Positions 1 to 9,700 of a stretch of DNA of 64,000 bases are shown here, one piece after another; within the stretch, counting starts at the first letter, position 1, and each line of letters starts with the position of its first letter. Location: assembly GCF_009866765.1 (NCBI RefSeq), contig NZ_CP019431.1, forward strand, positions 1,612,001-1,676,000, given 5' to 3'. The DNA is from Pseudomonas sp. S35. Its GTDB lineage: Bacteria > Pseudomonadota > Gammaproteobacteria > Pseudomonadales > Pseudomonadaceae. The notes under the pieces were generated by a model, which was given only the letters and a program-made list of their open reading frames with translations, searched no databases and had not been told where the DNA came from. The position numbers and the translations under genes are program-made.

Positions 1-1617
1 CACCGACGAGCAGTTCTTGAAGAAGTGCAGGTCATGCAGCGCCGCGGCGTCGTAGCCGGAGTTCTTGTACTGCTCCAGGGACGCCTTGTAGCGCTTGGAC
101 TCGATCGGCAACAGGCTGATGCCTTCGATGGCCTGGGTGACCTTGTTGAAATGCGGCAGGTCGATGGAGCGGAAGAACAGGTCGTCGATGTTCAGGCGCT
201 GGGGCTCTTTCTCGAACACCTTGAACTTGTCATTCGACGGCGCCGGGGTCTCCGGTACCACCGACTCGGCGTAGGCAATCGCCACCGGGCCGGCCAGGCT
301 CATGAACAGGTCGTTGGCATCCAGGCGGATGGTTTCGCCGATGTCGATGCCGGCGCGGCGGAAGTAGTTCTGGTCGTAGTCGGTGGTCACGGCCTGGGCG
401 GTGAGGATGTTGAAGATCTGCTGGGAAATGTACTGGTTGGCGTGCTTTTCCATGGCATTGACATCAATGTTCTGGATGTTGCCGTCATCGCTTTCTTCGG
501 CGTACCGCATGATGTCGTTGGAGATCAGCATCATTGCGTTCCACGGGCGGATGCGGCCCTTCACGCTGGCTTCGCTGCTGTCTTCATTGTCGAAGTTGTA
601 CGAGAAATCCCATTCTTCCGACAGGTATTTGCACAGCAGCCGCCCGGCGTTGATGTGCAACGCCTCGGACATTTCGCTGCGGTGATCGGAAATGTTCGGC
701 AGTACGCAAATGCCGCTGGTGAAGATCGGCTCGAAGACGAAGGCGTGGCCGCTCTTGCTGTCGTGCTCATCGGCGGGCTTGGTGTCGAACGTCTTGTTCA
801 TGTACGAATGCTGTTGGGCCAGGCCGAATTCTGAGGCCATGCCCGAGCCGGTACCGCCGCCGGCGCTGAAGATCGAGAAGTACAGGCGCGACTGGTTGGC
901 CTTGATGCCGCAGGAGTCGATCAGGTACGAGTGGATCATCTTCCAGTCGGGACTGGAAAAGCGCTGGGTGTCTTTATTGAGGATGATCTTGGCCAGGTAC
1001 TGGCCGAGGATCGGCGCGTTACCGGCGCCGCCGGCATGGACTTCAGACAGGTCCATGATTTTCATCTTGCTGTAGTCGCGCAGGAAGCCGCTTTTTTCGC
1101 CCTTGCGCGAGAAGCGGATACGCCCTGCAATGTCCTTGTCCAAGTCGCCGAGCATTACCAGCGGCTCCACCAGGAACACGGGCTTGCTGGCCTTGCCGCC
1201 GCCCAGGCGCAGGTTGTTGCGGATCCACTGGGCCGGGCTGTAACCCTTGTCCAGCGACTTGTCTTCGTTGCTGAATTCGTTCAGGTAGAACTTGCGCGCG
1301 TTGTACACCAACTCCGCCACGTCCAGCGCGATGTTCGAACCGCAGCGGCCCAGGCCGATCAGGCATACCGACGGGAATTCCTGCTCGCTGCGCTGTTCGC
1401 CGTCGACTTCCAGATGTGGCGGGCGCGGGAACACCATATCGCGCAGGCCGTCGAGGTTATCGAGGATGCGGTCGGTATTGGTTTCGGTGAAGTACAGGTA
1501 TTGCTGGGTGGCCAGCGGGCGGGCGGTGCTCAATGACTTTGAACCTGAGGGCTTTTCCGCAGGAGCTGCGAGCAACACGTCGGATACCACGGTGGCAGAG
1601 TTATTTTTAGAAGTCAT
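1..1617 (-). CDS. Bacterial tubulin/FtsZ-like GTPase (Tubulin_2-type), 3' part outside the window
   Basis: Reading the minus strand from the ATG at 1617 gives 539 open codons up to the window edge, so this is the N-terminal part only. Two hallmarks of the tubulin superfamily are visible: an N-terminal nucleotide-binding loop GLGRCGSN (residues 88-95) and the signature GGGTGSG (253-259), which fits the eukaryotic tubulin pattern (S at the sixth place) rather than the FtsZ form GGGTGTG. A segment NIDVNAME near residue 385 may be the T7 synergy loop. About 80 residues precede the first loop, more than in FtsZ, and the protein is already longer than FtsZ (about 390 aa), so it is not the division FtsZ. 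The best fit is the FtsZ-like families of bacteria proposed to act in membrane remodelling; partner and role are unknown. Start choice: first in-frame ATG, about 200 bp downstream of the end of the MHYT gene on the same strand. GTP binding and polymerisation are inference. Confidence 0.82.
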   Translation of the reverse strand, partial: MTSKNNSATVVSDVLLAAPAEKPSGSKSLSTARPLATQQYLYFTETNTDRILDNLDGLRDMVFPRPPHLEVDGEQRSEQEFPSVCLIGLGRCGSNIALDVAELVYNARKFYLNEFSNEDKSLDKGYSPAQWIRNNLRLGGGKASKPVFLVEPLVMLGDLDKDIAGRIRFSRKGEKSGFLRDYSKMKIMDLSEVHAGGAGNAPILGQYLAKIILNKDTQRFSSPDWKMIHSYLIDSCGIKANQSRLYFSIFSAGGGTGSGMASEFGLAQQHSYMNKTFDTKPADEHDSKSGHAFVFEPIFTSGICVLPNISDHRSEMSEALHINAGRLLCKYLSEEWDFSYNFDNEDSSEASVKGRIRPWNAMMLISNDIMRYAEESDDGNIQNIDVNAMEKHANQYISQQIFNILTAQAVTTDYDQNYFRRAGIDIGETIRLDANDLFMSLAGPVAIAYAESVVPETPAPSNDKFKVFEKEPQRLNIDDLFFRSIDLPHFNKVTQAIEGISLLPIESKRYKASLEQYKNSGYDAAALHDLHFFKNCSSV

Positions 1618-1819
1618 TGTGCGCCATGTGCCTGGACGGATGGCTGGAAAGAATCAAGGGCCATCACGGAATGGGAGTTCGCGACTTTGCAGTGCGTCCT
1701 TGTCCGGCACGATCGGGTTTGACCCCGTGTTCTCAGGGAAAACCAGGCCGGACTCTGATGAATCGGCCGTTCGTCGGGAATCTTGAGGTGGGTGATGGCG
1801 AAATGCCAAAGATTCGACG
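1618..1819. other. Intergenic stretch upstream of the tubulin-like gene
   Basis: About 200 bp between the stop of the MHYT gene and the start of the tubulin-like gene, both on the minus strand. It should hold the promoter of the tubulin-like gene. I see no convincing hexamers, operator or terminator. Confidence 0.4.
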
Positions 1820-4099
1820 TCAGCGAATTGGCCTGACGATGGAGGTGGATCCAGGACGATCCGGCGACGGTTCTCGCGTCGGGTTGGCGTCTTTGGCTCC
1901 CGCCACGCTGAACGGATAGAGCGGGTTACGCTGGTCGATGCCCTGCATCACGCCGATGATGTCGCTGGCGGGCACCGCCGGGCTCAGCAGGTAGCCTTGG
2001 ACGTAATCACAGCCGTGCTTGAGCAGCAGCTCGAACTGGGCCTGGGTTTCCACGCCTTCGGTCACCACCTGCAGGTGCAGGGTATGGGCCATGCCGATAA
2101 TCGCCTGGACAATCTCGATATCGGCGGTCGACTTGGGAATGTCCTGGATAAAGGACCGATCGATCTTCAGGGTATTGAGCGGCAAACGCTTGAGGTAGGC
2201 GAGGGACGAGTAGCCGGTGCCGAAGTCGTCGATGGCCAGCGACACGCCCAGCGCACGGATCTGCCGCAGCAGGGCCAGGGTGCTGCTGATGTTGCCCATC
2301 AGCGCATTTTCTGTCACTTCCAGTTCCAGGCGGTTGGCGCCGATCCCGCTGAAGCGCAGCGCGTCCTCGATCTCGTCCGCCAGTTCATCACGGGCCAGGT
2401 TCAGGGCCGAGCAATTCACCGCCATGGTCAGGTCGGTATAGCCTCGGTCGCAGAGCAGGCTCAAGTCATGGCAGGCCTGGCGCAGTACCCAGTGGTCGAG
2501 GTCGGCGATCAGCCCGTTGCTTTCGGCAATGCCGATGAACCGGTCCGGGGTCAGCAGCCCGTGTTGCGGATGTTGCCAGCGCACCAGGGCCTCCAGGCGC
2601 GTGACCTTGCCCAGCTTCATGTCAAAGATCGGTTGGTAGAACAGCACCAGTTGGTTTTGGGCACGCAGGGCGCTGCGCAGTTCTTCTTCCAGTTGCAGTT
2701 CGAGAAAGGCCCGGGTCTTGAGGTTTGAGCTGAAGAAATTCAGGCTGTTGCGCCCCGTGTCCTTGGACTGGTAAAGCGCCAGGTCGGCAGTCTTGAGCAA
2801 CTCTTCGCAGGTCAGGCCGTCATCGGGGAACAGGCTGATGCCGATGCTGGTGGTCATCACCATGCGGCGGCCGGCCAGTTCGATCGGTTCTTTCATTTTC
2901 TGCATGATGCGCTGGGCCAGGTGTCGCGCTTCGTCGCGGTGGTGAACGCTGATCAGGATACAGAACTCATCGCCACCAAACCGCGCTACCACGTCGGCGT
3001 GGCTGCGCACCGAGCCTTTGATATGGCTGGCCAGTACGGTGAGCAATTGATCGCCCGCATCATGCCCGAGGCTATCGTTGATGCGTTTGAAGTGGTCGAT
3101 ATCAAGGAAAATCACCGCCATCATGCCGTTGGAAGCGGTTTTTTCAGCGATTTTTTCCGCGAAGATCTGGTTGAAACCCCGGCGATTGAGCAGGCTGGTC
3201 AGTGCATCGTAATGGGCCACCTGTTGCAGGGAGGCGCGCGCCTGGTCCAGTTCGCTGAGCAGCGCGTTGACCCGCCGCAGGTCGCGTTCCTTGTGTTGCA
3301 GCTTCTTGTCCGCCAGGGCTGCACTGATGCTGCTGCCGATCACCAACAAGGTAATCACGGCCACCGACAGGCCCAACTGAATCGGGTTGTTATCCAGCGG
3401 TAACGAGAGATCGGCGCCAGTGGGCACGATCAGTTGCATCGCGGCCATGCCAGTAAAGTGCATGCTGATAATGCCCGCACCCAGCACCAGGCTGGCGGCG
3501 TATTTGAGCAGTTGGTGGAACACGCCGGTGCCGGTGCGCAGGTAGCTCGACAGCAGCAGCGCGGCCAGGCTGGCGCCAATCGCAATTGCCACCGAGGCCA
3601 GGAACAACGCCGGCTCGAAATACACCTTGGCCTGGGAGTGCATGGCCGACATGCCCACGTAGTGCATCAGGGCGATGCCGATCCCCATCCACACCGAGGC
3701 CAACAGGTACTGGTGCCAGTGCAGCTTGGTATGACTGAGGGTTTGCATGGCGAACAACGAGGCGATCAGGGCGATCAGCAACGACGCGAACGTCATGAGC
3801 AATTCGTAGTGAATTTCGATGGGGGCCTGGAAGGCCAGCATACTGATGAAGTGGGTGGACCAGATACCGCCCGCCAGGCAACCAGCGCCAAGCCAGCGCC
3901 AGTGGCGACGAGCGGTCGGGTCTTCGACATGGCCAACCCGTTCGGCCATGTCCAGCGTGCCAAAACCGGCCGCACACGCGACCAGGTAGGCCAGCAGCAC
4001 CAGAAAGGGGTTATGACTGCAATTGAGTAATAAATGCCCGTTCTCTGGAAGGTCGGTAAAAAAATGCATCCCCAGCCATTCCATAGCATGTCCCGTCAT
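1820..4099 (-). CDS. MHYT-GGDEF-EAL membrane protein, c-di-GMP turnover (NbdA/MucR type)
   Basis: 759 aa. Residues about 30-265 form a seven-helix MHYT membrane sensor with its three motif copies (STHF at 82-84, MHYV at 145-148, MHFT at 213-216), which in this family is thought to bind copper and sense NO or O2. A diguanylate cyclase domain follows (about 295-455) with intact GGDEF at 375-379. The inhibitory RxxD site expected five residues upstream reads SHAD, so product inhibition may be lost. The C-terminal EAL phosphodiesterase domain (about 475-720) keeps EAL (503-505), EVTEN and DDFGTGYSS (624-632), so it looks catalytically competent. The nearby rapA recalls the P. aeruginosa nbdA (PA3311) to rapA region; however, as I recall, NbdA there has a degenerate AGDEF, so this protein resembles MucR in that respect. 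Start: first ATG; a second ATG five codons later is also possible. Confidence 0.9.
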   Translation of the reverse strand: MTGHAMEWLGMHFFTDLPENGHLLLNCSHNPFLVLLAYLVACAAGFGTLDMAERVGHVEDPTARRHWRWLGAGCLAGGIWSTHFISMLAFQAPIEIHYELLMTFASLLIALIASLFAMQTLSHTKLHWHQYLLASVWMGIGIALMHYVGMSAMHSQAKVYFEPALFLASVAIAIGASLAALLLSSYLRTGTGVFHQLLKYAASLVLGAGIISMHFTGMAAMQLIVPTGADLSLPLDNNPIQLGLSVAVITLLVIGSSISAALADKKLQHKERDLRRVNALLSELDQARASLQQVAHYDALTSLLNRRGFNQIFAEKIAEKTASNGMMAVIFLDIDHFKRINDSLGHDAGDQLLTVLASHIKGSVRSHADVVARFGGDEFCILISVHHRDEARHLAQRIMQKMKEPIELAGRRMVMTTSIGISLFPDDGLTCEELLKTADLALYQSKDTGRNSLNFFSSNLKTRAFLELQLEEELRSALRAQNQLVLFYQPIFDMKLGKVTRLEALVRWQHPQHGLLTPDRFIGIAESNGLIADLDHWVLRQACHDLSLLCDRGYTDLTMAVNCSALNLARDELADEIEDALRFSGIGANRLELEVTENALMGNISSTLALLRQIRALGVSLAIDDFGTGYSSLAYLKRLPLNTLKIDRSFIQDIPKSTADIEIVQAIIGMAHTLHLQVVTEGVETQAQFELLLKHGCDYVQGYLLSPAVPASDIIGVMQGIDQRNPLYPFSVAGAKDANPTREPSPDRPGSTSIVRPIR

Positions 4100-4222
4100 A
4101 GCGTCCCGTCACAGCCTACGGCGATGACCTATGACGTCGAGTATAGAAGCCTCGGTGGATTTTCCAGGAATAATGGCACTTTGCTCTCAATGATTTTGGC
4201 ATGCCATCCATAGCGATTAATG

Positions 4223-4597
4223 CTAAGCGCTGATGGGCAGCTCCAACTCGAACGGCGCTTGCAGCGGCGGCAGTCCAAACGCGGCACGGGCTGCGTCGCA
4301 GTCGACGTTCTGCTCACCCTGGCTCCACGACGCGTCGAACTCCCGGCACGGGCTTGAACGTTGCTCATAAATTGAGCAGCTGGTGCCTTTGCCGACTTCG
4401 CCTTCAAGGCTGCAGCAGCGTGCGGGCTTCTGGTCGGTGCCGATCATCGCCACGCGGGTGGGGTTGATCTGCACCACCAGGTCATCGGGTACCGTGCCGC
4501 CGGACGAGGCGCACTCACCCCAGAAGAAAGACACACGAAAGTATGAACAGCAGGCACCGCAACTCAGACACGGACTGGCTTCGGACATGGGCGTCAT
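4223..4597 (-). CDS. YkgJ-family cysteine-cluster protein
   Basis: 124 aa. The N-terminus has the pattern CxxCxxCC (Cys 10, 13, 16 and 17), and further on come a Cys pair (CC followed by SLEG) and the motif CSIYEQRSSPCREF, the layout typical of the YkgJ / zinc- or iron-chelating domain family. The function of this family is not established; the conserved cysteines suggest metal or Fe-S binding. It lies upstream of the MHYT gene on the same strand with a gap of about 120 bp, and is divergent from the MFS gene. ATG at 4597 is the first start; ATG at 4588 is an alternative. Confidence 0.85.
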   Translation of the reverse strand: MTPMSEASPCLSCGACCSYFRVSFFWGECASSGGTVPDDLVVQINPTRVAMIGTDQKPARCCSLEGEVGKGTSCSIYEQRSSPCREFDASWSQGEQNVDCDAARAAFGLPPLQAPFELELPISA

Positions 4598-4841
4598 CGA
4601 TAAGAAAGTAGGTAAGGGGATGCTGCGGGAAGGCTCGCCATTCTAATCGCGCCATGGCCGTTGGGAAGGGGGGCGAGCACTTATATTTTTGTAGGCGAAA
4701 TCCCGTAGCGCTGGGTGAAATCATGCCCTATCAGCTTTACGAATCATTACAGACAACCGTGCCTCGCCTGACTATGTTGCAGGTACCTGAGCAGGATGCA
4801 TCGGGCATCGCAGCTCTCATAACAATAAAAGAGACGGACCC
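4598..4841. promoter_or_regulatory. Divergent promoter region between the ykgJ-type gene and the MFS gene
   Basis: 244 bp between divergent starts. A TATATT element lies near 4681-4686, and a purine-rich AAAAGAGACGG run precedes the ATG at 4842 and can serve as ribosome binding site. No operator symmetry is obvious. Confidence 0.35.
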
Positions 4842-6188
4842 ATGCAGAACTCGACCCAAGCGGCGAATGCCTGGCGCATTCTGTTCCTGCTGTTCCTCGC
4901 CAACTTGTTCAATTTCTTCGATCGCACGATTCCCGCAATCATCATCGAGCCAATCCGAATGGAATGGCACCTGAGCGATTTCCAGCTCGGCATCATCGGC
5001 ACCGCCTTCACCATCGTCTACGCCATTGCCGGCCTGCCGCTCGGGCGTATGGCCGATACCGGCTCGCGCAGCAAGCTGATGGGGTGGGGCTTGTTTGCCT
5101 GGAGCGGTCTGACGGCGGTCAACGGTCTGGTCGGCAGTTTCTGGACGTTCTTGCTGGTGCGCATGGGCATCGGTATCGGTGAAGCCAGCTATGCGCCGGC
5201 CGCCAACTCGCTGATCGGCGATTTGTTCCCGGCGCACCGCCGCGCCCGGGCCATGGGGATTTTCATGCTGGGGCTGCCGCTTGGCCTGTTACTGGCATTC
5301 TTCACCATCGGCTGGATGGTCAAAGCGTTCGACAGCTGGCGCGCGCCGTTCTTTATTGCCGCCGTGCCGGGGATGATCCTTGCGGTGTTTATGTTCTATA
5401 TCAAGGAACCCAAGCGCGGCGCGGCCGAAACCGTCCAAGTCTCCCAGGAACGCGTCGACCGCCCGATCCGCCGCGTGCTGGCTGTGCCGACCTTCCTGTG
5501 GCTGGTGCTGGCCGGTCTGTGCTTCAATTTTGCCACCTACGCGTGCAACTCGTTTCTGGTGCCCATGCTGCAACGCTATTTCCTCATGCCGTTGCAAGAC
5601 GCAGCCGTTGCCACCGGGGTGATTGTCGGCTTGACCGGTCTGATAGGCCTGACGTTGGGCGGTTGGGTTGCCGATAAGATCCACCAGCGGGTTGCCAATG
5701 GCCGGCTGCTGTTCGCGGCGTGCAGCCTGATCATCTCCACCGTCACCACCGCCTGGGCCTTGCATGCCGGCCGCATCGAAATTGGTGTGTTCGTGGCGCT
5801 GTTCAGTGTGGGCTGGTTGTTTGCGTATAACTTCTACACCTGCGTGTACACGGCGATTCAGGACGTGGTCGAACCACGGCTGCGGGCCACGGCGATGGCG
5901 TTGTTCTTTGCTGGGTTGTACTTGCTGGGCGGGGGCATGGGGCCGATTGTGGTCGGCGGGCTGTCCGATCACTTTGCCCATTCGGCGATGTATGCGGCGG
6001 GGGCGGAGCAGATGACCGAGGCTTATAAAGCCGTGGGCCTGCATGACGCCATGTACCTGATCCCGGTGGCGCTGTTCTTGACCATGTTGTTTCTGTTCCA
6101 GGCATCGCGCAGTTTTGTGCGTGATGCCAAGCGCATGAAAGAGGGGTTGGTGGCTGTTGAGGTGCCAGCCGCCGCAGCAACGGCTTGA
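4842..6188 (+). CDS. MFS transporter, spinster-like
   Basis: 448 aa with about twelve hydrophobic segments. The first helix carries NLFNFFDR, and the loop between helices 2 and 3 has GRMADTGSRSK, the major-facilitator A-motif position. The segment GIGIGEASYAPAANSLIGD is typical of the spinster-like / hexuronate-type MFS branch. The substrate cannot be read from sequence. The gene stands alone: ykgJ is divergent and rapA convergent, and a bidirectional terminator follows. Inner membrane location is certain from composition; whether it imports or exports is not. Confidence 0.85.
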   Translation: MQNSTQAANAWRILFLLFLANLFNFFDRTIPAIIIEPIRMEWHLSDFQLGIIGTAFTIVYAIAGLPLGRMADTGSRSKLMGWGLFAWSGLTAVNGLVGSFWTFLLVRMGIGIGEASYAPAANSLIGDLFPAHRRARAMGIFMLGLPLGLLLAFFTIGWMVKAFDSWRAPFFIAAVPGMILAVFMFYIKEPKRGAAETVQVSQERVDRPIRRVLAVPTFLWLVLAGLCFNFATYACNSFLVPMLQRYFLMPLQDAAVATGVIVGLTGLIGLTLGGWVADKIHQRVANGRLLFAACSLIISTVTTAWALHAGRIEIGVFVALFSVGWLFAYNFYTCVYTAIQDVVEPRLRATAMALFFAGLYLLGGGMGPIVVGGLSDHFAHSAMYAAGAEQMTEAYKAVGLHDAMYLIPVALFLTMLFLFQASRSFVRDAKRMKEGLVAVEVPAAAATA

Positions 6189-6202
6189 AATCGAGGTGAT
6201 GC

Positions 6203-6224
6203 CATCGGGGGCCTGCCCCCGATG
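6203..6224. repeat. Perfect 10-bp hairpin
   Basis: CATCGGGGGC and GCCCCCGATG flank a two-base loop just downstream of the MFS stop. There is no T-run, so it may be a transcript-stabilising hairpin or a small intergenic palindrome rather than a terminator. Confidence 0.6.
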
Positions 6225-6234
6225 AGGCCCTCAA

Positions 6235-6274
6235 AACCAATAAAAAGGCCCGCATTGCGCGGGCCTTTTTGGTT
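6235..6274. terminator. Bidirectional rho-independent terminator between the MFS gene and rapA
   Basis: GGCCCGC (6247-6253) pairs with GCGGGCC (6259-6265) around loop ATTGC, flanked by A5 on the left and T5 on the right, and further by AACCAA/TTGGTT. It sits between two convergent genes and can stop transcription from both. Confidence 0.9.
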
Positions 6275-6293
6275 CAGCAGGGCAGGGCGGTAA

Positions 6294-9140
6294 TCAACCC
6301 GCCACCAACACCCGGATCGCTTCCAGTCGCAGCGCCGCCTTGTCGAGCATGGCCAGGCCTTGCTCGCGTTGGTTGCGCAGGGCGACCAGCTCGCTGTCAC
6401 GCACGGTCGGGTTGACCGCTTGCAACGCGCTCAGGCGTGCCAGTTCTTCGTCGGTGTCTGCTGCCAGGCGACGCTTGGCCTCGGCCACACGCTCGGCGTG
6501 GCGTGGGGTGATCTTCTCTTCACCGGCATTGATGCGCGGCGTGAGTTGATCGCGTTGGGCCTGCACGAACTTGTTGGCGCTGGCCCGTGGCACGCTTTCG
6601 AGCTGGTCGTTCAAGGTCTCGAACGAGACGCGCCCGGACAGGTCGTTGCCATTGGTGTCCAGCAGGCAGCGCAGTGCTGCCGGCGGCAGGTAGCGGCCCA
6701 GTTGCAGTGCGCGTGGCGCAACCACTTCGCTGACGTAGAGCAGTTCCAGCAACACGGTGCCCGGCTTGAGCGCCTTGTTCTTGATCAGCGCTACGGCGGT
6801 GTTGCCCATCGAGCCGGACAGCACCAGGTCCATGCCGCCCTGCACCATCGGGTGTTCCCAAGTGATGAACTGCATGTCTTCGCGCGACAGTGCCTGGTTA
6901 CGATCGTAGGTGATGGTCACACCTTCGTCGTCGCCCAGGGGGAAGCTGGCGTCGAGCATTTTTTCGCTCGGCTTGAGGATCAGCGCGTTTTCCGAATGGT
7001 CTTCGCTGTCGATGCCGAACGCGTCGAACAGGGTTTCCATGTAGATCGGCAGGGCGAACTGGTCGTCTTGCTCAAGGATGTCTTCCACCAGCGCATCGCC
7101 TTCGCCGGCGCCGCCGGAGTTGAGCTCCAGCAGGCGGTCGCGACCGGTGTGCAGCTCTTGCTCCATGCGCTCGCGTTCGGCACGGGCTTCGTCGATCAGG
7201 GCTTGCCACTCGCCGTCGTCGGCGTTTTCCAGCAGCGGCAGCAGGCGCGGGCCGAACTGATGCTGCAAGGCGTTGCCGGTCGGGCAGGTGTTGAGGAACG
7301 CGTTCAGCGCCTCGTGATACCACTGGAACAGGCGCTCTTGCGGGCTGGTTTCCAGGTACGGCACGTGCAGTTCGATCACATGTTTCTGGCCGATCCGGTC
7401 CAGGCGGCCGATCCGCTGTTCCAGCAGGTCGGGGTGCGATGGCAGGTCGAACAGCACCAGATGGTGGGAGAACTGGAAGTTGCGGCCTTCGGAGCCGATC
7501 TCGGAGCAGATCAGCACCTGGGCGCCGAACTCTTCGTCGGCAAAATAAGCGGCGGCGCGGTCACGCTCCAGGATGTTCATGCCCTCGTGGAACACCGTGG
7601 CCGGGATACCGGAGCGCACGCGCAGGGCGTCTTCCAGGTCCATGGCGGTTTCGGCATGGGCGCAGATCACCAGGACCTTGGTGCGCTTTAGCATTTTCAG
7701 CTGGTCGATCAGCCACTCAACGCGTGGGTCGAAGCGCCACCAGCGATTTTCTTCGTCGATGTCCGGTTGCGACTGGAAGCTGACTTCCGGGTACAGCTCG
7801 GCGTGTTCGCCCAGCGGCAGCTCCAGGTATTCATCCGGGTTTGGCATCGGGTAGGCGTGCAGCTTGCGCTCCGGGAAACCTTGCACGGCGGCACGGGTGT
7901 TGCGAAACAGCACGCGGCCGGTACCGTGGCGGTCGAGCAACTCACGCACCAGGCGCGCACTGGCTTCGGCGTCGCCATCGTTGACGGCGGCAAGCAGCGC
8001 TTCGCCTTCGTTGCCGAGGAAACCCTGGATGGTCTTGTGGGCCGCAGGTGACAGGCGGCCCTTATCCATCAGTTCCTGCACGGCTTCGGCTACCGGGCGA
8101 TAGTTCTCGCTCTCGGCGCGGAAGGCGGCGAGGTCGTGGAAGCGGTTCGGGTCCAGCAGGCGCAGACGTGCGAAGTGGCTGTCCTGGCCCAGTTGTTCCG
8201 GGGTGGCGGTGAGCAGCAGCACGCCAGGAATCACTTCGGCCAGTTGCTCGACCAGCGCGTATTCCGGGCTGGCTTTTTCTTCGTGCCAGACCAAGTGGTG
8301 GGCTTCGTCGACCACCATCAAGTCCCAGCCCGCAGCGAACAGCGCGTCCTGGGCCTTCTCGTCGTCCACCAGCCATTCCAGGGCGACCAGGGCCAACTGG
8401 GTGTCTTCGAACGGGTTGGCGGCATCGCTTTCGATAAAACGTTCTTCGTCGAACAACGCAACCTGCAGGTTGAAGCGGCGGCGCATCTCTACCAGCCACT
8501 GGTGCTGCAGGTTTTCCGGAACCAGGATCAGCACGCGGTTGGCGCGGCCCGACAGCAACTGGCGATGGATCACCAGGCCGGCTTCGATGGTCTTGCCCAG
8601 GCCTACTTCGTCGGCCAGCAATACCCGTGGCGCGATACGGTCAGCGACTTCACGGGCAATGTGCAGTTGGTGAGCAATCGGTTGCGCGCGCACGCCACCC
8701 AGGCCCCACAGCGACGACTGCAATTGGCGGCTGGTGTGTTCCAGGGTGTGATAACGCAGCGAGAACCAGGCCAGCGGGTCGATCTGGCCGGCGAACAGAC
8801 GGTCGCTGGCCAGGCGGAACTGGATAAAGTTCGACAGTTGGGTTTCCGGCAGGGTGACCTGCTCGTTCTGCCCATTGAGGCCGTGGTAGACCAGCAGGCC
8901 GTCGACGTCGTCGACTTCTTGCACGGTCATTTTCCAGCCTTCGAAATGGGTGATGGTGTCACCCGGCGAGAACCTCACGCGGGTGAGGGGCGCATTCCGT
9001 AGCGCATACTGGCGGGTGTCGCCAGTGGCCGGATAGAGCACGGTCAACAAGCGGCCGTCCTGTGCCAGAACGGTGCCTAACCCCAGCTCTGCTTCGCTGT
9101 CACTAATCCAGCGTTGCCCCGGTTGATACTGCTGCGCCAT
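6294..9140 (-). CDS. rapA: RNA polymerase-associated Swi2/Snf2 ATPase RapA (HepA)
   Basis: 948 aa, close to the 968 aa of E. coli RapA. The N-terminal part contains the Tudor-like region; the ATPase core has Walker [10 protein letters not shown] (about 176-184) and DEAH box VVDEAHH (about 276-282), followed by the helicase C-terminal lobe with [18 protein letters not shown] and the arginine-finger motif [11 protein letters not shown]. RapA binds RNA polymerase and uses ATP to recycle polymerase stalled in post-termination complexes. It is transcribed toward the bidirectional terminator. The ATG at 9140 gives the standard N-terminus. Single gene; the small gene beyond it is divergent. Confidence 0.97.
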   Translation of the reverse strand: MAQQYQPGQRWISDSEAELGLGTVLAQDGRLLTVLYPATGDTRQYALRNAPLTRVRFSPGDTITHFEGWKMTVQEVDDVDGLLVYHGLNGQNEQVTLPETQLSNFIQFRLASDRLFAGQIDPLAWFSLRYHTLEHTSRQLQSSLWGLGGVRAQPIAHQLHIAREVADRIAPRVLLADEVGLGKTIEAGLVIHRQLLSGRANRVLILVPENLQHQWLVEMRRRFNLQVALFDEERFIESDAANPFEDTQLALVALEWLVDDEKAQDALFAAGWDLMVVDEAHHLVWHEEKASPEYALVEQLAEVIPGVLLLTATPEQLGQDSHFARLRLLDPNRFHDLAAFRAESENYRPVAEAVQELMDKGRLSPAAHKTIQGFLGNEGEALLAAVNDGDAEASARLVRELLDRHGTGRVLFRNTRAAVQGFPERKLHAYPMPNPDEYLELPLGEHAELYPEVSFQSQPDIDEENRWWRFDPRVEWLIDQLKMLKRTKVLVICAHAETAMDLEDALRVRSGIPATVFHEGMNILERDRAAAYFADEEFGAQVLICSEIGSEGRNFQFSHHLVLFDLPSHPDLLEQRIGRLDRIGQKHVIELHVPYLETSPQERLFQWYHEALNAFLNTCPTGNALQHQFGPRLLPLLENADDGEWQALIDEARAERERMEQELHTGRDRLLELNSGGAGEGDALVEDILEQDDQFALPIYMETLFDAFGIDSEDHSENALILKPSEKMLDASFPLGDDEGVTITYDRNQALSREDMQFITWEHPMVQGGMDLVLSGSMGNTAVALIKNKALKPGTVLLELLYVSEVVAPRALQLGRYLPPAALRCLLDTNGNDLSGRVSFETLNDQLESVPRASANKFVQAQRDQLTPRINAGEEKITPRHAERVAEAKRRLAADTDEELARLSALQAVNPTVRDSELVALRNQREQGLAMLDKAALRLEAIRVLVAG

Positions 9141-9358
9141 GCTGCCTGACTCCCGCCGTGAAAAAGCCGACTATCTTAACGGAACAAGGCCCTCAGCCAA
9201 AGGACTCTGACAAAAACTACTCCGTTTGAGTGCAGGGGCGCGCGCTGAATCGACGGGTGGCGGGCACTTGCGAGTGTCGACTCGGTCACAGGTTGGCGAG
9301 CCCGCGCTCAAGTCGCCGCGCCGCCCGCCGACAGCCTGCTGACAGGAGAACAACTATC

Positions 9359-9700
9359 ATGCTGCCACCCATGCTGCCCGTCAGCGTCATACCGGTTACG
9401 TCGCAACTCGACCCGGTCCGCCAGAAACCGGATATTCCGCCCGTGGTCCCTGTGCAAGCGGGCTCCAACGAAAGCACGATCGACCTGAAAAAGGGCGATG
9501 CCGAGCAGTCGACCTTTTTGCTGCGCGAAGAACAACGCCGCCAGCAGGAACAACAGAAACGCCGGCGCGAAGCTGACGAGGATCCGGACCAGCACTTGGC
9601 GATCCCCGGTGACCTGCTCAATGCCGACAACACCGTACCGGTTGTGCCGTTGATCGAAGACGCGCCGCGCCAGGGCCTTTGGGTGGACGTCGAGGTTTAA
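9359..9700 (+). CDS. Small charged protein of unknown function
   Basis: 113 aa from ATG at 9359, preceded by AGGAG eight bases upstream. The protein begins with a proline/valine-rich stretch (MLPPMLPVSVIPV) and has a glutamine/arginine-rich, probably helical centre (about residues 58-75, with EEQRRQQEQQKRRRE). No signal peptide, membrane span or known motif. I recognise it as a type of conserved Pseudomonas hypothetical protein next to rapA; some databases label relatives as aspartate-semialdehyde dehydrogenase, which this sequence cannot be (too short, no catalytic motif). Its stop overlaps by four bases the stop of the convergent aminotransferase gene. Confidence 0.75.
   Translation: MLPPMLPVSVIPVTSQLDPVRQKPDIPPVVPVQAGSNESTIDLKKGDAEQSTFLLREEQRRQQEQQKRRREADEDPDQHLAIPGDLLNADNTVPVVPLIEDAPRQGLWVDVEV

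Noticed and set aside
25..1536. Plus-strand open frames of 100-269 codons at the left edge
   Set aside because: They mirror the tubulin-like gene on the minus strand, which carries two family signatures and a continuous frame over 1617 bases.
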